Assembly (NCBI GenBank): GCA_022592445.1
Contig: JABYQR010000216.1
Location: 1 to 64,000 of the forward strand
From: Cytidiella melzeri
Taxonomy: Eukaryota > Basidiomycota > Agaricomycetes > Polyporales > Irpicaceae
Length of the DNA: 64,000 nucleotides
Direction of reading: 5' to 3'
Part shown: one piece after another, positions 10,846 to 22,427 of the stretch
Numbering within the stretch: the stretch's first letter is position 1
How the letters are laid out: every line of letters starts with the position of its first letter
Translations under genes and position numbers: made by a program
Notes under the pieces: generated by a model
The model's input: the letters and a program-made list of their open reading frames with translations, nothing else
Told to the model about the DNA's origin: nothing
The model's database searches: none

Positions 10846-12276
10846 ATAGACAGATGGTATGATGCGCTGGTTGTCAGAGCAGTGTCCCACACCCATCTCA
10901 GTGTTTTTTTCCGTCGCATGCCCAGCCCTCAAACCGCCACATTCCCTTCTTGTGTCGCCGCAACGACATACCCCGCGCTTATATCCGCCCAACATCGCAT
11001 TTGTATGGGAGTGTACCCTCCACTGACTGAATTCACCAGACGTTTGCATACCTCCTTTTTTGTCTTTTTTGAACTCCGCTTTCCAAAACAGATAATGCAA
11101 ACAGCTGGTTCCGAGACTAGGGTCTACCCTTCGCAAATTCCACTTTAATTGGGGCCAACAATTGGCTGTTTGGGGTTAAACTTCTCGGGCTTGTACAGTT
11201 GCGCAGCGTACAACATATCTCGTCTGGCCACCAATTTCAATGGTGGCGAATGCCTGGCAGGTGCGACTGTAACATGCCGCCATGGTCTGAGCCTCGCAAC
11301 ACATCTCAACAATTTGTTGGATTGTGATCTCTCAAGGACATGTTTGGCGCTCCTTCACACCAACTTGAGTCACAAAGAAAGTGTGTGCGTTGCGAGATGC
11401 AGGAGTTCAAGGATATCGTGAATCTCTCTTGTTTTGTGAGTGCAAGCAGGATGGCTGTTGGTGGTCCAATGCTCCACCGACTCAACTGTAGCTCTATCAT
11501 GCAACATGTACACACATCTTGTCATTCAGTGTTTTGTGCAACGTTCACAGCATGTCACTAGAATGATAAGATGGCAATGAGTGCATGGTATGAACATACT
11601 ACACGTGAATAGTGTAAAATCAATTATACAACAAATATACCAACAAATAGAGATTAAAAAGCAAATATTGCTGCATCGCTGTAATCTTGTCGCAAGGACA
11701 GAAAAAGGAAAGGACAGCATGAGGTACTTGACGTTAATCTCCCACCCAATTGTCAGCACTAATGAAACTTTGCTAGGTGCAGGCTGATGGCGGCACACCG
11801 AGAGCTTGACGGGGGACTTGGGCAATTTGTGACCTCATCAATAGCTAGTATACATGGTAATATTAGGCAATTACATAGCAAAATGAATAAAATTAAGAGG
11901 TTACATATTTTAGTATATAAGAGAGTACATATTTTGGTATCTAAGACTGTTACATAGTGTACAAAACTCACTGATGGCATTGTAAATCTTCCAATTCCTC
12001 TTTTCCAGTAAAGCTCTATTTATGCCTCTGTCAGGCTCTTTTTCTTTTGTTTGCACTGCTCACACAATTGCATATGTATCATGGTGTATCGTGGTCACTT
12101 AAACGGCCTTCAGGGAAACCACCCTGTCTCTTTCTGGTCAAACTCTATTTATACCTCTGCCAGCCTGTCAATTAGACAGTCTGGTACAGGGTCAACAGAG
12201 ATGAGATATCGTTACAACGCATGTGTGCGTACCTGGTACAGGTTCAACAGAGATGCTGTGCCCCTGTACTGGTTGG
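10846..12276. other. Gene-free stretch between two copia elements
   Basis: No supported gene. 10846-11734 is unassigned sequence with short open frames only. 11735-12162 is a dispersed repeat listed separately. 12163-12276 contains two near copies of CTGGTACAGG.TCAACAGAGATG. Confidence 0.5.
11735..12162 (+). repeat. Dispersed repeat of unknown class (inverted partner at 25850-26274)
   Basis: Begins TAATCTCCCACCCAATTGTC and ends near TTTATACCTCTGCC. The reverse complement is found at 25850-26274 with moderate divergence. Inside, the AGTAAAGCTCTATTTATGCC type of block occurs twice. No coding capacity is recognised; it could be an LTR or a non-autonomous transposon. Confidence 0.7.
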
Positions 12277-12446
12277 TGTTAGAAGGCTATGAAAGTAGTG
12301 GAGAGCATTGAGAGAGCAAGACTGAGAGGGATCACACAGTGGGAGTTGGGGATCAAAAGTGTGTGACGTTGCATTGATCAGAGTAAGTCTTATATACGGT
12401 AACTACAGTGCTTGTACGTTAAGCGTCTGATTAATATAGTTGAACA
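12277..12446 (-). repeat. Copia 3' LTR, 170 bp
   Basis: TGTTAGAAGG...TTGAACA on the plus strand; TG...CA ends. The first about 100 bases match 17275-17376 closely. The polypurine tract borders it at 12447. Confidence 0.75.
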
Positions 12447-12462
12447 CTCCCCTTCAAGCACG

Positions 12463-14544
12463 AATATGAAGTAGTTCATTGAAGTGCTTGAGTTTTTTGA
12501 AAGGTAGTGCTTTAGTAAGTCTATCAGCACGTTAATTGTTAGAAGATATGTGATGAATAGTTATATACTTCTTGAGTACACAGTCGCTGATGAAATTCTT
12601 ACAAATTTCAAAGTGTTTAGTTTGTTGCGAATGTTGCTTGCTGGGTAAGCTAACAATGGCAACAGTTGATGCACTGTCAGTATACATTTTGACAGGATCC
12701 ATAGTAAAGTTAAGTAGTTCGTCAATGAGTGCTTTTAGATATATAGCCTCAGTTGACGCATGCGCTCAGGCATATAGTTCGGCTTCGGTGACCGATAGTG
12801 TTACGAGTGAACTGCGCTTACTTGACCAAGAGATAAGCGAGTCATTGTATGTGAAGATGTAGCCCATTATTGGTTTATTGCCGTATGTAGTCATACCATT
12901 AGAATCAGCATATCCAACAAGTGAAGTATTAGTAGTAGTTGCTTGGTTTCCTAGGACAAGCCAGTAATCGCACGTTCCCTTCAAGTATAGGTAGAACTGT
13001 TCAGCTGCAGCAAAGTGTTACTTAGAAGGGTCAGCTAAGTATCGTGCAAGTTGACCAGTGCAGTATGCAACGTCTGGTCGTGTACAGTCAGCGACATATT
13101 GTAAACCACCGACTAAAGACATGTATTGTTTAATAGCATCAGCGTCCTGACAAGGATCTTTCAAGTCACGGGGGGCTAAGTTGTGCTCGTGTATCATAGA
13201 CGTACGGCGTGTATGATTGTGGTCAAAGTCGTTTTGTTTAAGTATAGTTTGGATATAATCTCGTTGACAAAGCTTGATAACACCAGAGGCTTTGTCGTAC
13301 TCAATCTCCATGCCAAGCATCCAGTGGATAGTGCCACCGTTTGTTACCTTGACATGTTGTCTAAGTGCTATCTCAAATTGTTCAGTGATGACAGAAGTAA
13401 TAGTACAGAGAGTAATATCGTCGATATGGACAGTATGTATAAGTATTAGTTTGTCTCCCCTGTAAAGGTAGAAGACAGCATTATCGTAGTCTGAACGCTT
13501 GAGTCCAAGTTGGAAAAGTATATCACATAGTACCTTGTACCAGCAACGTCTGGCTTGTTTAAGGCCATAGATAGTTTTGCATAGTTTAAGTACCCAGCCC
13601 TTAGGCAAGTTGGGCAGTAAGTTGCCAGGCGGCGGACAAAGATAAAGATCTTCATTATTGTTAATCTTACCCTATAAGTAAGTGGACTTAACATCAAGTT
13701 GGTTAATCTTGAAGTGTAGTGAAGCTGCAAGTGTAAGTATGAGTTGCATAGAACTCATGCGCGCGGCTGGAGCGAACAAGCCGTTTGCATAGTAATCAAT
13801 ACCATTGCGCTGAGAGTATCCTTGCGCAACAAGTCTTGACTTGAGTTTAGTAATTTTGCCATGTTTGTACTTAGTCTTGTAGACAAAGCAAGAACCAGTA
13901 ATGTTGGCATTTGGCGGCGGGATACAGTATTCCCAAGTGCCAAGTTGTTCGAGTGTATCAACCTCAAGTTTCATAGACTTAAACCAATCGTCTTTGAGAG
14001 GATGATTAAGTACATCTTTGAAAGTGACAGGATCACCGACGTCCTCAGCATAGTAAGTGTCAAACTCAGTTAAGTAGAAAGCAATGTTAGTGTCTACTTT
14101 GTCATAGTTTAGTCCACGAGCTTTACACAATAGTTGAAGAGTTCTGTTGGAACGCCTTGGACCAGTAGGGTCAGGCTCGTCGATTTCCATTGGTTCTATG
14201 TGAGGGTTGTCCTCAAGTTCAAGTTGTTTTTCAGCAGTAAGTTTTTTGACATTTGGTTCTTTCTTCCCTTCAATCCGTATCGTAGAGTCAACAAATTGCA
14301 AGTTTTGTTCAACTCCGACACGTTGTCCGAAGTAAACATAGTGACCTTTAGAGTGTTCAGCAAAGCCTATCCAGACTCCCCTTTTACCCTTAGATGCTAA
14401 TTTGTTTGTGCAATATTCATTGTATACGATGCACAGCTGACCGAAGACTTGAAGTCCATCAAGGTTAGCGTCTGTGGCATATTGCTTAAAGTAAGGAGTT
14501 TTGTAGTTAAGTATAGTACGAGGAGAACAATTGTACACATACAT
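12463..14544 (-). pseudogene. Copia reverse transcriptase and RNase H (broken)
   Basis: From 14544: end of the integrase region, then RT start (VYKTKYKHGKITKLKSRLVA, KINQLDVKSTYL), a break near 13680, RT body (KTIYGLKQARRCWYKVL; catalytic motif HIDDI instead of the usual YVDD), then RNase H from 12984 (VGYADSNG, TEAELYA). A TGA stop follows AELYA, after which the frame continues with ASTEAIYLKAL and TDSASTVAI down to about 12463. At least three lesions make the product non-functional. Confidence 0.8.
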
Positions 14545-14571
14545 TGTGTATAATGCAGCGTACCACCATAG

Positions 14572-15366
14572 TCAATTTGGTAAAGATGCAGTATGCAGGT
14601 TTACTCGAATCAAGTTCATAATAGTTTGATGTACACGCTCAGCAACACCGTTTTGCTGAGGAGTATCGTGTACAGTAAGACATAGTATAGTTCCTTGAGT
14701 TTTCAAGTAAGCAGTCATAGCTTTACTGGTAAAGACACCGTTGTTATTGGCTTGAAGTATCTTGACACAAATACCATATTGCGTCAAAAGTTCAGTAGAG
14801 AAAATGACCCATTGAGTATAGGCGTCATCTTTAGTAACTAGTGGTGCAACTACTAACCATCTAGTAGCATTGTTGATGATAGTCAACCAGTATTTATGTT
14901 TACCAGTAATCGACGCTGTGGGTAGAGGTCCAAAGATGTCGATATGAAAGTGATCTCCGAAAGCTTCAGCTAACAATGAAGAACAAAATTTGGGTACAGT
15001 ATTGCAATGAATATTGTTAAGTAAACAGTCCTTGCACGGAGTTTCAGTATGGTCAGTTATATGATCAGTAATTATTGACGAAGTTTGAAGTAGTTTCTTG
15101 ATCATGAAGTAACAGAGATGACCGAGTTTTTTATGTAGTTCAAGTAAATTAATGCCAGTTCTATGCACGCTTGCTAAAGAAGTCACTCGAGTTGATGATA
15201 GCATGTATAAATCATTTGATTTTCTAACTACAGCCACACAAGTTGAGTTTGAGTCGTATATAGTACAAAGTCCATGATAAAACGTAAACCAATAATCAGA
15301 GTCGAGTTTTCCAACACTGATTAAAGTAAAAGGTAGAGTTGAGTTGAAGTAGACGTTCTTCAGCAA
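14572..15366 (-). pseudogene. Copia integrase fragment
   Basis: Contains the HHCC zinc region (HKKLGHLCYFMIKKLLQ ... CKDCLLNN) and the core. The first acid is in FHIDIFGPLP. The second acid is lost: ILQANNNGVFTS stands where copia integrases have SDNGGEF. The third is in QQNGVAERVHQTIMN. The change to Asn removes a catalytic residue, so this copy would be inactive even if the frames were joined. Confidence 0.8.
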
Positions 15367-15498
15367 GAGTTCAGTAAGCTTACCACTTTACTGTTCCACC
15401 TCGAGTACCATGTCACCAGCGAGTTTCAAAACTAGTTGTTCTGAGTTGGCAACAGTCAGTACAATAGTTGGTACAGAGTGAACATTGAAAAGTAAGTC

Positions 15499-17035
15499 TC
15501 AATATGGCGTACAGTGGATAGCCGCACCAGTATCAAGAATGTGTATCAACTCGTCTGTTGACAAAGTCACATACAGTGGAAGTAGAGTAAGAAAAGTAAT
15601 AGTAGTAAGCAAAGTACTTACGTGCATAGTGACATCGGACTCAGAGAGAGCCGACACCCACGCGCTCTGGTTGTGACAAGGAGTAGTGGTCGACGGACCA
15701 GCAACAGCGGGAGTGGCAACAACAGCGGCGGCAGTGGCAGCTTTGCCCTTGGCACCAGCAGCAATGGACTTCTGGGTAATACCCTTCCTCTTCATCGCCT
15801 CCTTGGACTTCTCTGTCCAGGGCAAAGGGCAAGTAGGTGTTGTGTGGCCTGTCTTGTTACAGTTTAGAGTAAGGAGCAGCAGCCACACGAGCGGAGGAAG
15901 TGGCTTTTGCCGGACGTTCCACATGTTTGTCAACTGCTGGCAACACGGCGGAAGAACCACCAGCGGGCCTATTGCGAGGGATGAGGGTTGACAAAACCTT
16001 AGACCGAGAGCGGTCAAGTGGGTGAGCAAGTCGCCAACTATGGAAGTCGCAGCGAAGCTTGACACTCAGCGAGATGGGGTTGTAGTCATATTTCTTGCCA
16101 ACAGGAGTATGGGAACGCAGCGAGATGGGGTTGTAGTCGTATTTCTTGCCAACAGGAGTATGAGAACGCACACCAGCCTCATAGCTAGCGCGAGTATGCA
16201 CATAGGCAGGGGAAATGATGCTGACAAGGGCAGAGTAGAAAATATGTTGAGGGAACTCAATTCCCTTGGAGAGAATCTTTGAGTACAAGTTTTGCGCGTT
16301 GGCGAGTAGTTTGTCCATTTTGTGGACAGGACGGCAGAGGGAGAAAAGTTGGAAGATTTTGTTTGCGTCCGACATAGTAGAAGTCGGCTCGAAATGTTCA
16401 GAGAGTTTCTCCATCAGTCTGTGAGGCGCGGTCTTGTTGAGATAGTTGGCCATCACACAGTCCGCAATGTGTCCAGTCAGGACGTTGAAGACAGCCCGTT
16501 GGACCTCTTGAGGAATGGTAAGACCACCCCTGTAGCTGTAGAAATTGACAATATTCAACATTGCAGTATCGACGCAGAACTTCCACATTGGCCAGGTGTT
16601 AGGACCCGTAAGTTTGCCAACGTCTGCGAAGGCTTTGTGGACGTTGCTAAGCGACATAGTATACTCCACATCGTGTTTTGGAGGCACGGAAAGGAGGGAC
16701 AACACTGCTCGCGCGGAGTCAGTAGGGCCAGATGGCGAGGGGGACGGTGCGCGATAGGCTCTGGGCAGTTTGCCCCGTCGCCTTTTGTGCGCCTCATTGT
16801 TGTCCATAGCATTGTTGCTATTGTCTGACAATGGCTTAGTGGGGTGACAACGAGCAAAGTTGTCGCGGAGCGTGTCAAATGGAGTGCGTCGGCAATCTGA
16901 GGGGGGTGCTGAGACTTGATGTGATGCTGTGATACGGGCAGTTGGTTGATCGACAACAGCTGAGGTAGTAGGGACGTTGGGGGTGTGGTCAGAAGGTGCA
17001 GGACCTGGGGTACCAGCGCAAGAAGCGGAAGACAT
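15499..17035 (-). pseudogene. Copia Gag-protease region
   Basis: Gag runs from ATG 17035 to a stop at 15857. A second frame (to 15499) carries the end of a zinc knuckle (CNKTGHTTPTC, first Cys pair lost by the break) and the protease motif LDTGA. Gag contains an exact in-frame duplication of 17 residues (RSHTPVGKKYDYNPISL twice), encoded by the 51-bp tandem repeat at 16067-16168. Confidence 0.8.
16067..16168. repeat. 51-bp tandem duplication inside gag
   Basis: Two units, 16067-16117 and 16118-16168, each starting CAGCGAGATGGGGTTGTAGT and differing at two positions as read. The related gag at 9071 has one copy only. Confidence 0.9.
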
Positions 17036-17262
17036 TGTAGGTTGTTGAGGAGGAGTAGGAGCAGGAGCAGGAGTTGGAGTTGGAGTGAAGACAGTGGTAC
17101 GTCTCCTGCGAGTGGTACGAGGGATGGTGCCTTAAAGAAAGTTGGTTTGTTTTTGTTTATACGTAGAACGACGAGGTTGAGACTGATCAGTGGGATCAGA
17201 GCTCATCAACTGATGGATAGTGAGTGCAGAGAGTAGTATGAGTGAGGTAAAGAACTTATCTG

Positions 17263-17274
17263 GGGCTCATAACC
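17263..17274 (-). promoter_or_regulatory. Primer-binding site, half-tRNA(iMet) type
   Basis: Minus-strand GGTTATGAGCCC directly next to the LTR at 17275. It is identical to the sites at 10649 and 57974. Confidence 0.8.
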
Positions 17275-17376
17275 TGTTAGAAGGTTATGAAAGTAGATGA
17301 GAGCATTGAGAGAGCAAGACTGAGAGGGATCACACAGTGGGAGTTGGGGATCAAAAAGTGTGTATCGTTGCATTGA
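17275..17376 (-). repeat. Copia 5' LTR, outer part missing
   Basis: Follows the LTR at 12277 for about 100 bases (TGTTAGAAGGTTATGAAAGT...) and then departs after GTTGCATTGA, so the outer about 70 bases are gone. Confidence 0.7.
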
Positions 17377-17728
17377 AGTCCAATGACTAATCATCCTACA
17401 TAACTGAATGGTGCTGACTGAGCCTTTAGTAAGCTCAATACATTTGGTATATGAAGTATGAGTCATGTAGAAGCCTCATGGGACTTCTGCTATTCAGTCA
17501 TGGAAACTACTGGAACACGATGCAATAAGGTGCAAGTATTGCATTGTGTGTGGCCATAATGATGATGGAATCACATGCTATGTACTATCTGATCTTATCT
17601 ATCTACATATCTATCTACATATCTTATCTACATTGTCCATAGATCTGATCTCCAATGATCATCAATACAATTTTCCTTTGACAATATGCATGGCAAGTAG
17701 GCTCAAGATGCAAGATGCAAGGTGCAAG
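17377..17728. other. Spacer between copia and chromovirus
   Basis: No gene. Contains a short ATCTACATATCTATC-type repeat at about 17595-17635 and AAGATGCAAGATGCAAGGTGCAAG directly before the LTR. Confidence 0.5.
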
Positions 17729-18485
17729 TGACACGGAGACAAGGCACGATGTGACAGACAGGGACACGAAGTGGATATCGACGAGGAGGTGGTGGCAGGC
17801 GTGTAGCACAGTGCTCTCACCAGCTATCAGACTTTATACAAGTATCTAGCCCAGTAAAGACCAAGTTAGCATTGATACTACTTGCTATGTAGTACAAGAG
17901 GGGTGTTGCTTACCTAGCCCAGTAAAGACCAAGAGGTCAAGATGGGGGCTAGGAGCGTACATGTAGCTGCTTATATAGACTTCAGGGACCTGCGCACAGA
18001 CCATGTTGAGGGCAGGCTTTGCAAGAAGCCGTGTGAACGAAGAACAAAAGAACTACTTAAAGGAGAACAATAGCTTTTGTCTAGTCCTTGCCAAGAACTC
18101 TACCCGTGAGAAAATCTATCTAAAAGGAGACCAACTATTGTATTCCATTCCCACACCTGTGAGAACATCCTTCCATAAAGAGAACAATAAGGAAAGAACA
18201 AAAGGAGTCCATGTGGACGTCATTTATGACATCAAACCCTAGCTATGGGCTGAACCATGTGTCTGTAGCCATGTGGTCTTACTTAAGCTAAGTCACATGC
18301 CAGTGTGACGTAGTAGCAAGTAACGTGACCGTGTGGAGCGTCTAAGCCACGTGATATGGGCACTTAATAGACGTGCAAAGGAGTTTGTGCAGAGAAGGTT
18401 GCAACTGAGCTGCAGCCTGGAGTTTTATAGATAAAAACAAGAGGTAAATTGCGAAAATTAAGGGCTAGTCAGGCCATCCATGACA
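17729..18485 (-). repeat. Chromovirus 3' LTR, 757 bp
   Basis: TGACACGGAGAC...CCATGACA on the plus strand. It contains two CTAGCCCAGTAAAGACCAAG copies and a TATATAGACTTCAGGGACC stretch that may hold the promoter. Confidence 0.85.
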
Positions 18486-18503
18486 TTACCCCCCTCCTAA
18501 AAT
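18486..18503 (-). promoter_or_regulatory. Polypurine tract
   Basis: Minus strand TTTTAGGAGGGGGGTAA directly before the 3' LTR. The same tract is seen at 8339-8355. It primes plus-strand DNA synthesis in LTR elements. Confidence 0.8.
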
Positions 18504-18649
18504 CGAGCATCCTCGCGAAGCATCACTGTGCTGTGGTGATAGAGGTCTTCTACCCATCTACAGGGATTCAGCAGAATTGCCCGATTGTCTAGTCAGAAGG
18601 ATGCTAGGAAGTTTCTCCCCTTCTGGTGTCGTTGACTCGACATTACCCG

Positions 18650-21600
18650 TCAGTGTGATGTTCTTGAGATATCCAGACCGATGTGTTTGCCTTCATCCCA
18701 GCTAAGACCGTATGTAGATGGATAGATTGTGCGAAGGAAAGCGGGGTCGGTCTGGGTATTGAATTCCCGAAAGTGCAAGCAGAGATCCGCAAAGAGTGAA
18801 GCTTTGATGACCCGGGGCGCTCCGGGGTTTGCTTTGTAGAAGTCGTCAATCGCTTCTTGACTGTTCTCAAGGTTTTCAACTGGTTCCCAGCTATTGTGTC
18901 CATCTGAATACCCTTCCCATTTGACTAGGAAGTGCAATTTATTCCAACGTCCGTGTAGCCTGCTATCTAGCACCTTTTCAACGACGTACTGTTCTTCTCC
19001 TTCTATGACAATAGGATCAGGAGGTGGCGGTACGTCTTTGCCGTTGTCGTGCCAGGGACTTAGACGGTTGATATGGAAGACGGGATGGATTTGGAGATAG
19101 CTGGGGAGATCAAGTTTGTAATCAAGATCACCAATGCGTTCAATGACCTTGTACGGGCCGAGTTGTCAAGGACCGAGTTTAGGGGTAGCCTGGTGGATCT
19201 GGACGTTCTTAGCGTTTAGCCAGACCATGTCCCCTACTTGGAAGACGCGTGGAGAGCGCTTCTCAGACTCGTAGAGTTGCTTCATCTTTTCTTTGCTTAG
19301 ACGAAGAGCTGCTTCGGTCTCCTTGCGTACTCGAGCCATGTTGTCAAGGCGCTCATCGAGTGATGGGATATTGCTTCGCTTGCCGACTGGTATGGTGAAG
19401 CCGGGGCGGTATCCGTAGATGACTTCAAACGGTGTTTGTGAGTTACCCGCATGTACTCGCGAGTTGAGTGCAAACTCAGCCGCCGGCAGATGATCGACCC
19501 AGTTGTCTTGTTGTTGCTGACAGAATAGACGTAGGTACTGTTTGATATCCTGGTTTTTGCGTTCGACCTTGCCATTTCCTTGCGGATGATAGGCGGTCGT
19601 AAAACCAGTCTCTATGCCTAGGCAGTGATAGAGCGCACGCATGAAGCGCGCTGCAAACTGGGGTCCTCGGTCAGAGAACACCTTCTTGGGAATGCCGTGA
19701 AGTCGGAATACTTCTTTGTAGTGTAGATCAGCAATCCCCTCAGCGTTAACCCTAGTGGTAGTAGGGATGATGTGCGTCTGATTGGAGTAGTGGTCAACGT
19801 AGACTGCGATTGAATCGAATCCCTTAGAGGGTGGCAGCTGAGTGATGAGATCTACACCGATGTGTTCCCAAGGTCCGGTCGGAGTTTCCTGAGGCTGTAG
19901 TACTGCTTTAGAATGTGGAGCTGACTTGTAACACTGACAGCGATCACAGCCTAGTACGTAAGTCTCTACGAAGGCATTCATCTTCGGCCACCAATAGTGT
20001 CGTGAGACTAGTTCTATGGTGCCGTGTTTGCCTGGATGACCAGCCACGGGTGTGTCATGGCAAGATTTGACAATTTTGTGACGGAGCTCTTTGTTGTTAG
20101 GGATATAGAGTTTTCCCTTGTAGTAGATGAGTCCGTCACTCTCTTCCCATTCGAGTAAACCGCCGACAAGTTTGCGAGGACCCTTCTTTCAAAGGGTAGC
20201 CAGAGCTTGTGCAACTTCTGCTTCTTGCTCCGTGCATTCTCAGATCTTTGATTCGAGTGGAGAAGCAGTGGCAAGTGTACTGGTAGCGAGGATCCGGAAG
20301 TGTTCCGGTTTTAGTACCACCTGATCCTTGTTGTCTTCTTCGTCCATGACAGCGTGGGAGTGAAGACGAGAAAGGGGATCAGCGTGTATCATGGTACTGC
20401 CAGGTTTGTGTACCAACACGAAGTCGAAGTCAGCCAAGAGTAGTGACCAACGTGCTTGACGTCGAGTGAGGTGCTGCGCAGTTTTCCAGTACTGCAGGTT
20501 CGCGTGATCTGTCCAGATCTCAAACAGTTCCTTGAGCCCCTCAAGGTAGTGGCGCCAATCTTTGAGAGCCTCGGTGATGGCTAACATATCCCGATCAAAG
20601 ATTTCGTAGTTATGCTCAGCTTCAGTCATAGATGCGGACCGGTAGGCAATAGGGTGGTAGAATCCATCTTCCTTCAATTTCTGGGAGATGATTCCACTGG
20701 TCGCATAGCCCGAAGCATCGACTTCTAGACGTGTAGGGAGTTCAGGGTCCCAGACTGCCAAGATAGGCTTAGTGGTAAAGGCCTTCTTTAGCAGCGTGAA
20801 GGCAGTCTGCTGTGCTGGACCCCAAACAAACGGTACGTCCTTCTTAGTCAGGTAGTGTAGAGGCCGTGCGTGCTTTGAGAAGTCTTGAATGAAGCGGCGG
20901 TAGAAGTTGGCAAACCCGATGAATCCTCTGACTTCTTTGAGGTTCTTGGGTGTGGGCCACGTAGAAACTGCTTGGACTTTGACAGGGTCCATAGCTACTT
21001 CGCCAGCGCGAATGATCAACCCGAGGTACTTGATCTCAGATTTCTCAAACTTGCACTTTTCCGGACGAAGATACAGATCGTGTTGCTGAAGTCGCTCGAG
21101 GACTTCATGAACAACCTTGCGGTGCTCTGTCAGGTTGTTACTTCAGATTAAAATGTCATCTAGATAGACAGCCACCTTGCCCTCGGCCACGAGGTCGGCG
21201 AAGATGTTGTCCATCAGAGCTTGGAAGGTAGCGGGTGAGTTCGTGAGACCAAAGAAGCCGCTTTGTACTCATCTCCTTCTTTGATGCAGACATTGTGATA
21301 TCCCCAACAAACATCAAACTTGGTGAAGATCTTTGCACCCTTGAGCTTGTTGATAATGTCGGTAGCAAGCGGTAGTGGGTGGCGATTCTTTACAGTGATG
21401 TTGTTGAGTTTCCGGTAGTCCTGAATAAGTCGGAGTTTGTTGTCCTTCTTTTTGATGAAGAAGACTGGAGAAGCCATTGGAGACTTAGAAGGCGTGATGT
21501 AACCTTTTGACAGGTTCTCCTGAATGAACTTGTCAACTGAATGAACTTGTCAAGCTCGGCTTGTTCATTCAGGGGCATGGGGTAAACTTTCGATTTGATG

Positions 21601-22427
21601 GTCTCAGGAGCATCTGGTTTGAGATCAATCGAATGGTCCCAGGGCTGATGCTGGGGTAGCCGATTAGACTCTTCCTCAGAGAAGACTTTATTGTGTCTGT
21701 GGTACTCTGATGGAACGATGTCTTCGAAGGAGTGCTGAGCTTTAGCTTCGTTTGCTTCGGCAGCAAGCTTGGTAGAGTAGGTGAAGCCGGCCATACACCA
21801 GACTTCATCAGTGGTATCTTGGATAATACCGGCTTTGACCCACTGCCTACGTTCTTTGCGATTACCATCAACCTTCTGGAAAGGTTTGTCAGGAGATTCT
21901 TCCGAGCTGCTCGGAATTGTCATTTCTCCTTTTTCCCAGTTGACGGTAGGGTTTACGCGCTTGAGCCATGGTAGCCCAAGAATGATGTCTTCTGGACCCA
22001 AGTCCGTGACAAGAAATTCTGCCTTTTCTGTGTGGTCTCCAACAGTGAGTGTAAGGCGAACGAAGTGCGTTAATTCGCCAGCTTTATTCTTAGTTCCGTC
22101 GATATTGTGCAATGAGATAACCCTTTCAAGCGGGTGCTGAATAATCTTATGCTTTTTGACGAACTGATGACTGATGAATAAAGCTGTAGCTCCTGAATCG
22201 ATCATGGCAGGAATGCGAATGCTTCTATTCAGACCTTTTACTAGTACATGTATTCGGAAATGGGACGATAACCGGTCTAGAGACGATATAGTACATGCAG
22301 AGACAGTAGACAACGGGCACGGAGTTGCTATGGTACACGAGGCAGAAGACGAGGAAGACAACGAAGGAGACAAGGACAGGGTATCAGGGGGACTCGCAGC
22401 TGCGGCTGTGTCACGAGTCCGTTTCAA
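18650..22427 (-). pseudogene. Chromovirus Pol (PR-RT-RNase H-IN-chromodomain), frame-broken
   Basis: Protease: IRIPAMIDSGATALFISH (about 22210). [36 protein letters not shown], then [11 protein letters not shown] and YLDDI. RNase H: LEVDASGYATS. Integrase: HYWWPKMN...CDRCQCYK, GVDLITQLPPS, KVFSDRGPQF, GNGKVERKNQ. A GPY-like region and the chromodomain FLVKWEGYSDGHNSWEP end it at 18650. Breaks seen: a 17-bp tandem duplication at 21520-21553 shifts the frame before RT. A small deletion joins EYKAA to FFGLTN in another frame (about 21260). A TGA follows three codons after YLDD (about 21140). Others lie near 20240-20050 and 19160. All integrase catalytic acids are present. Confidence 0.88.

Larger units (their letters stand above)
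12277..17376 (-). mobile_element. Decayed Ty1/copia element
   Basis: On the minus strand: 5' LTR remnant (17376-17275), half-tRNA(iMet) primer site, gag, protease, integrase, RT, RNase H, polypurine tract (GAAGGGGAG, 12455-12447) and 3' LTR (12446-12277). The order PR-IN-RT-RH is that of copia. The coding part is broken by several stops and frame breaks. The outer 5' LTR is cut after CGTTGCATTGA. Confidence 0.85.

Noticed and set aside
17003..17242. Repeated 79-codon frames (18003, 25063, inverted at 8596) that look like a small conserved protein
   Set aside because: They lie wholly inside the chromovirus LTR copies; similarity is due to the repeat, with no sign of coding selection.
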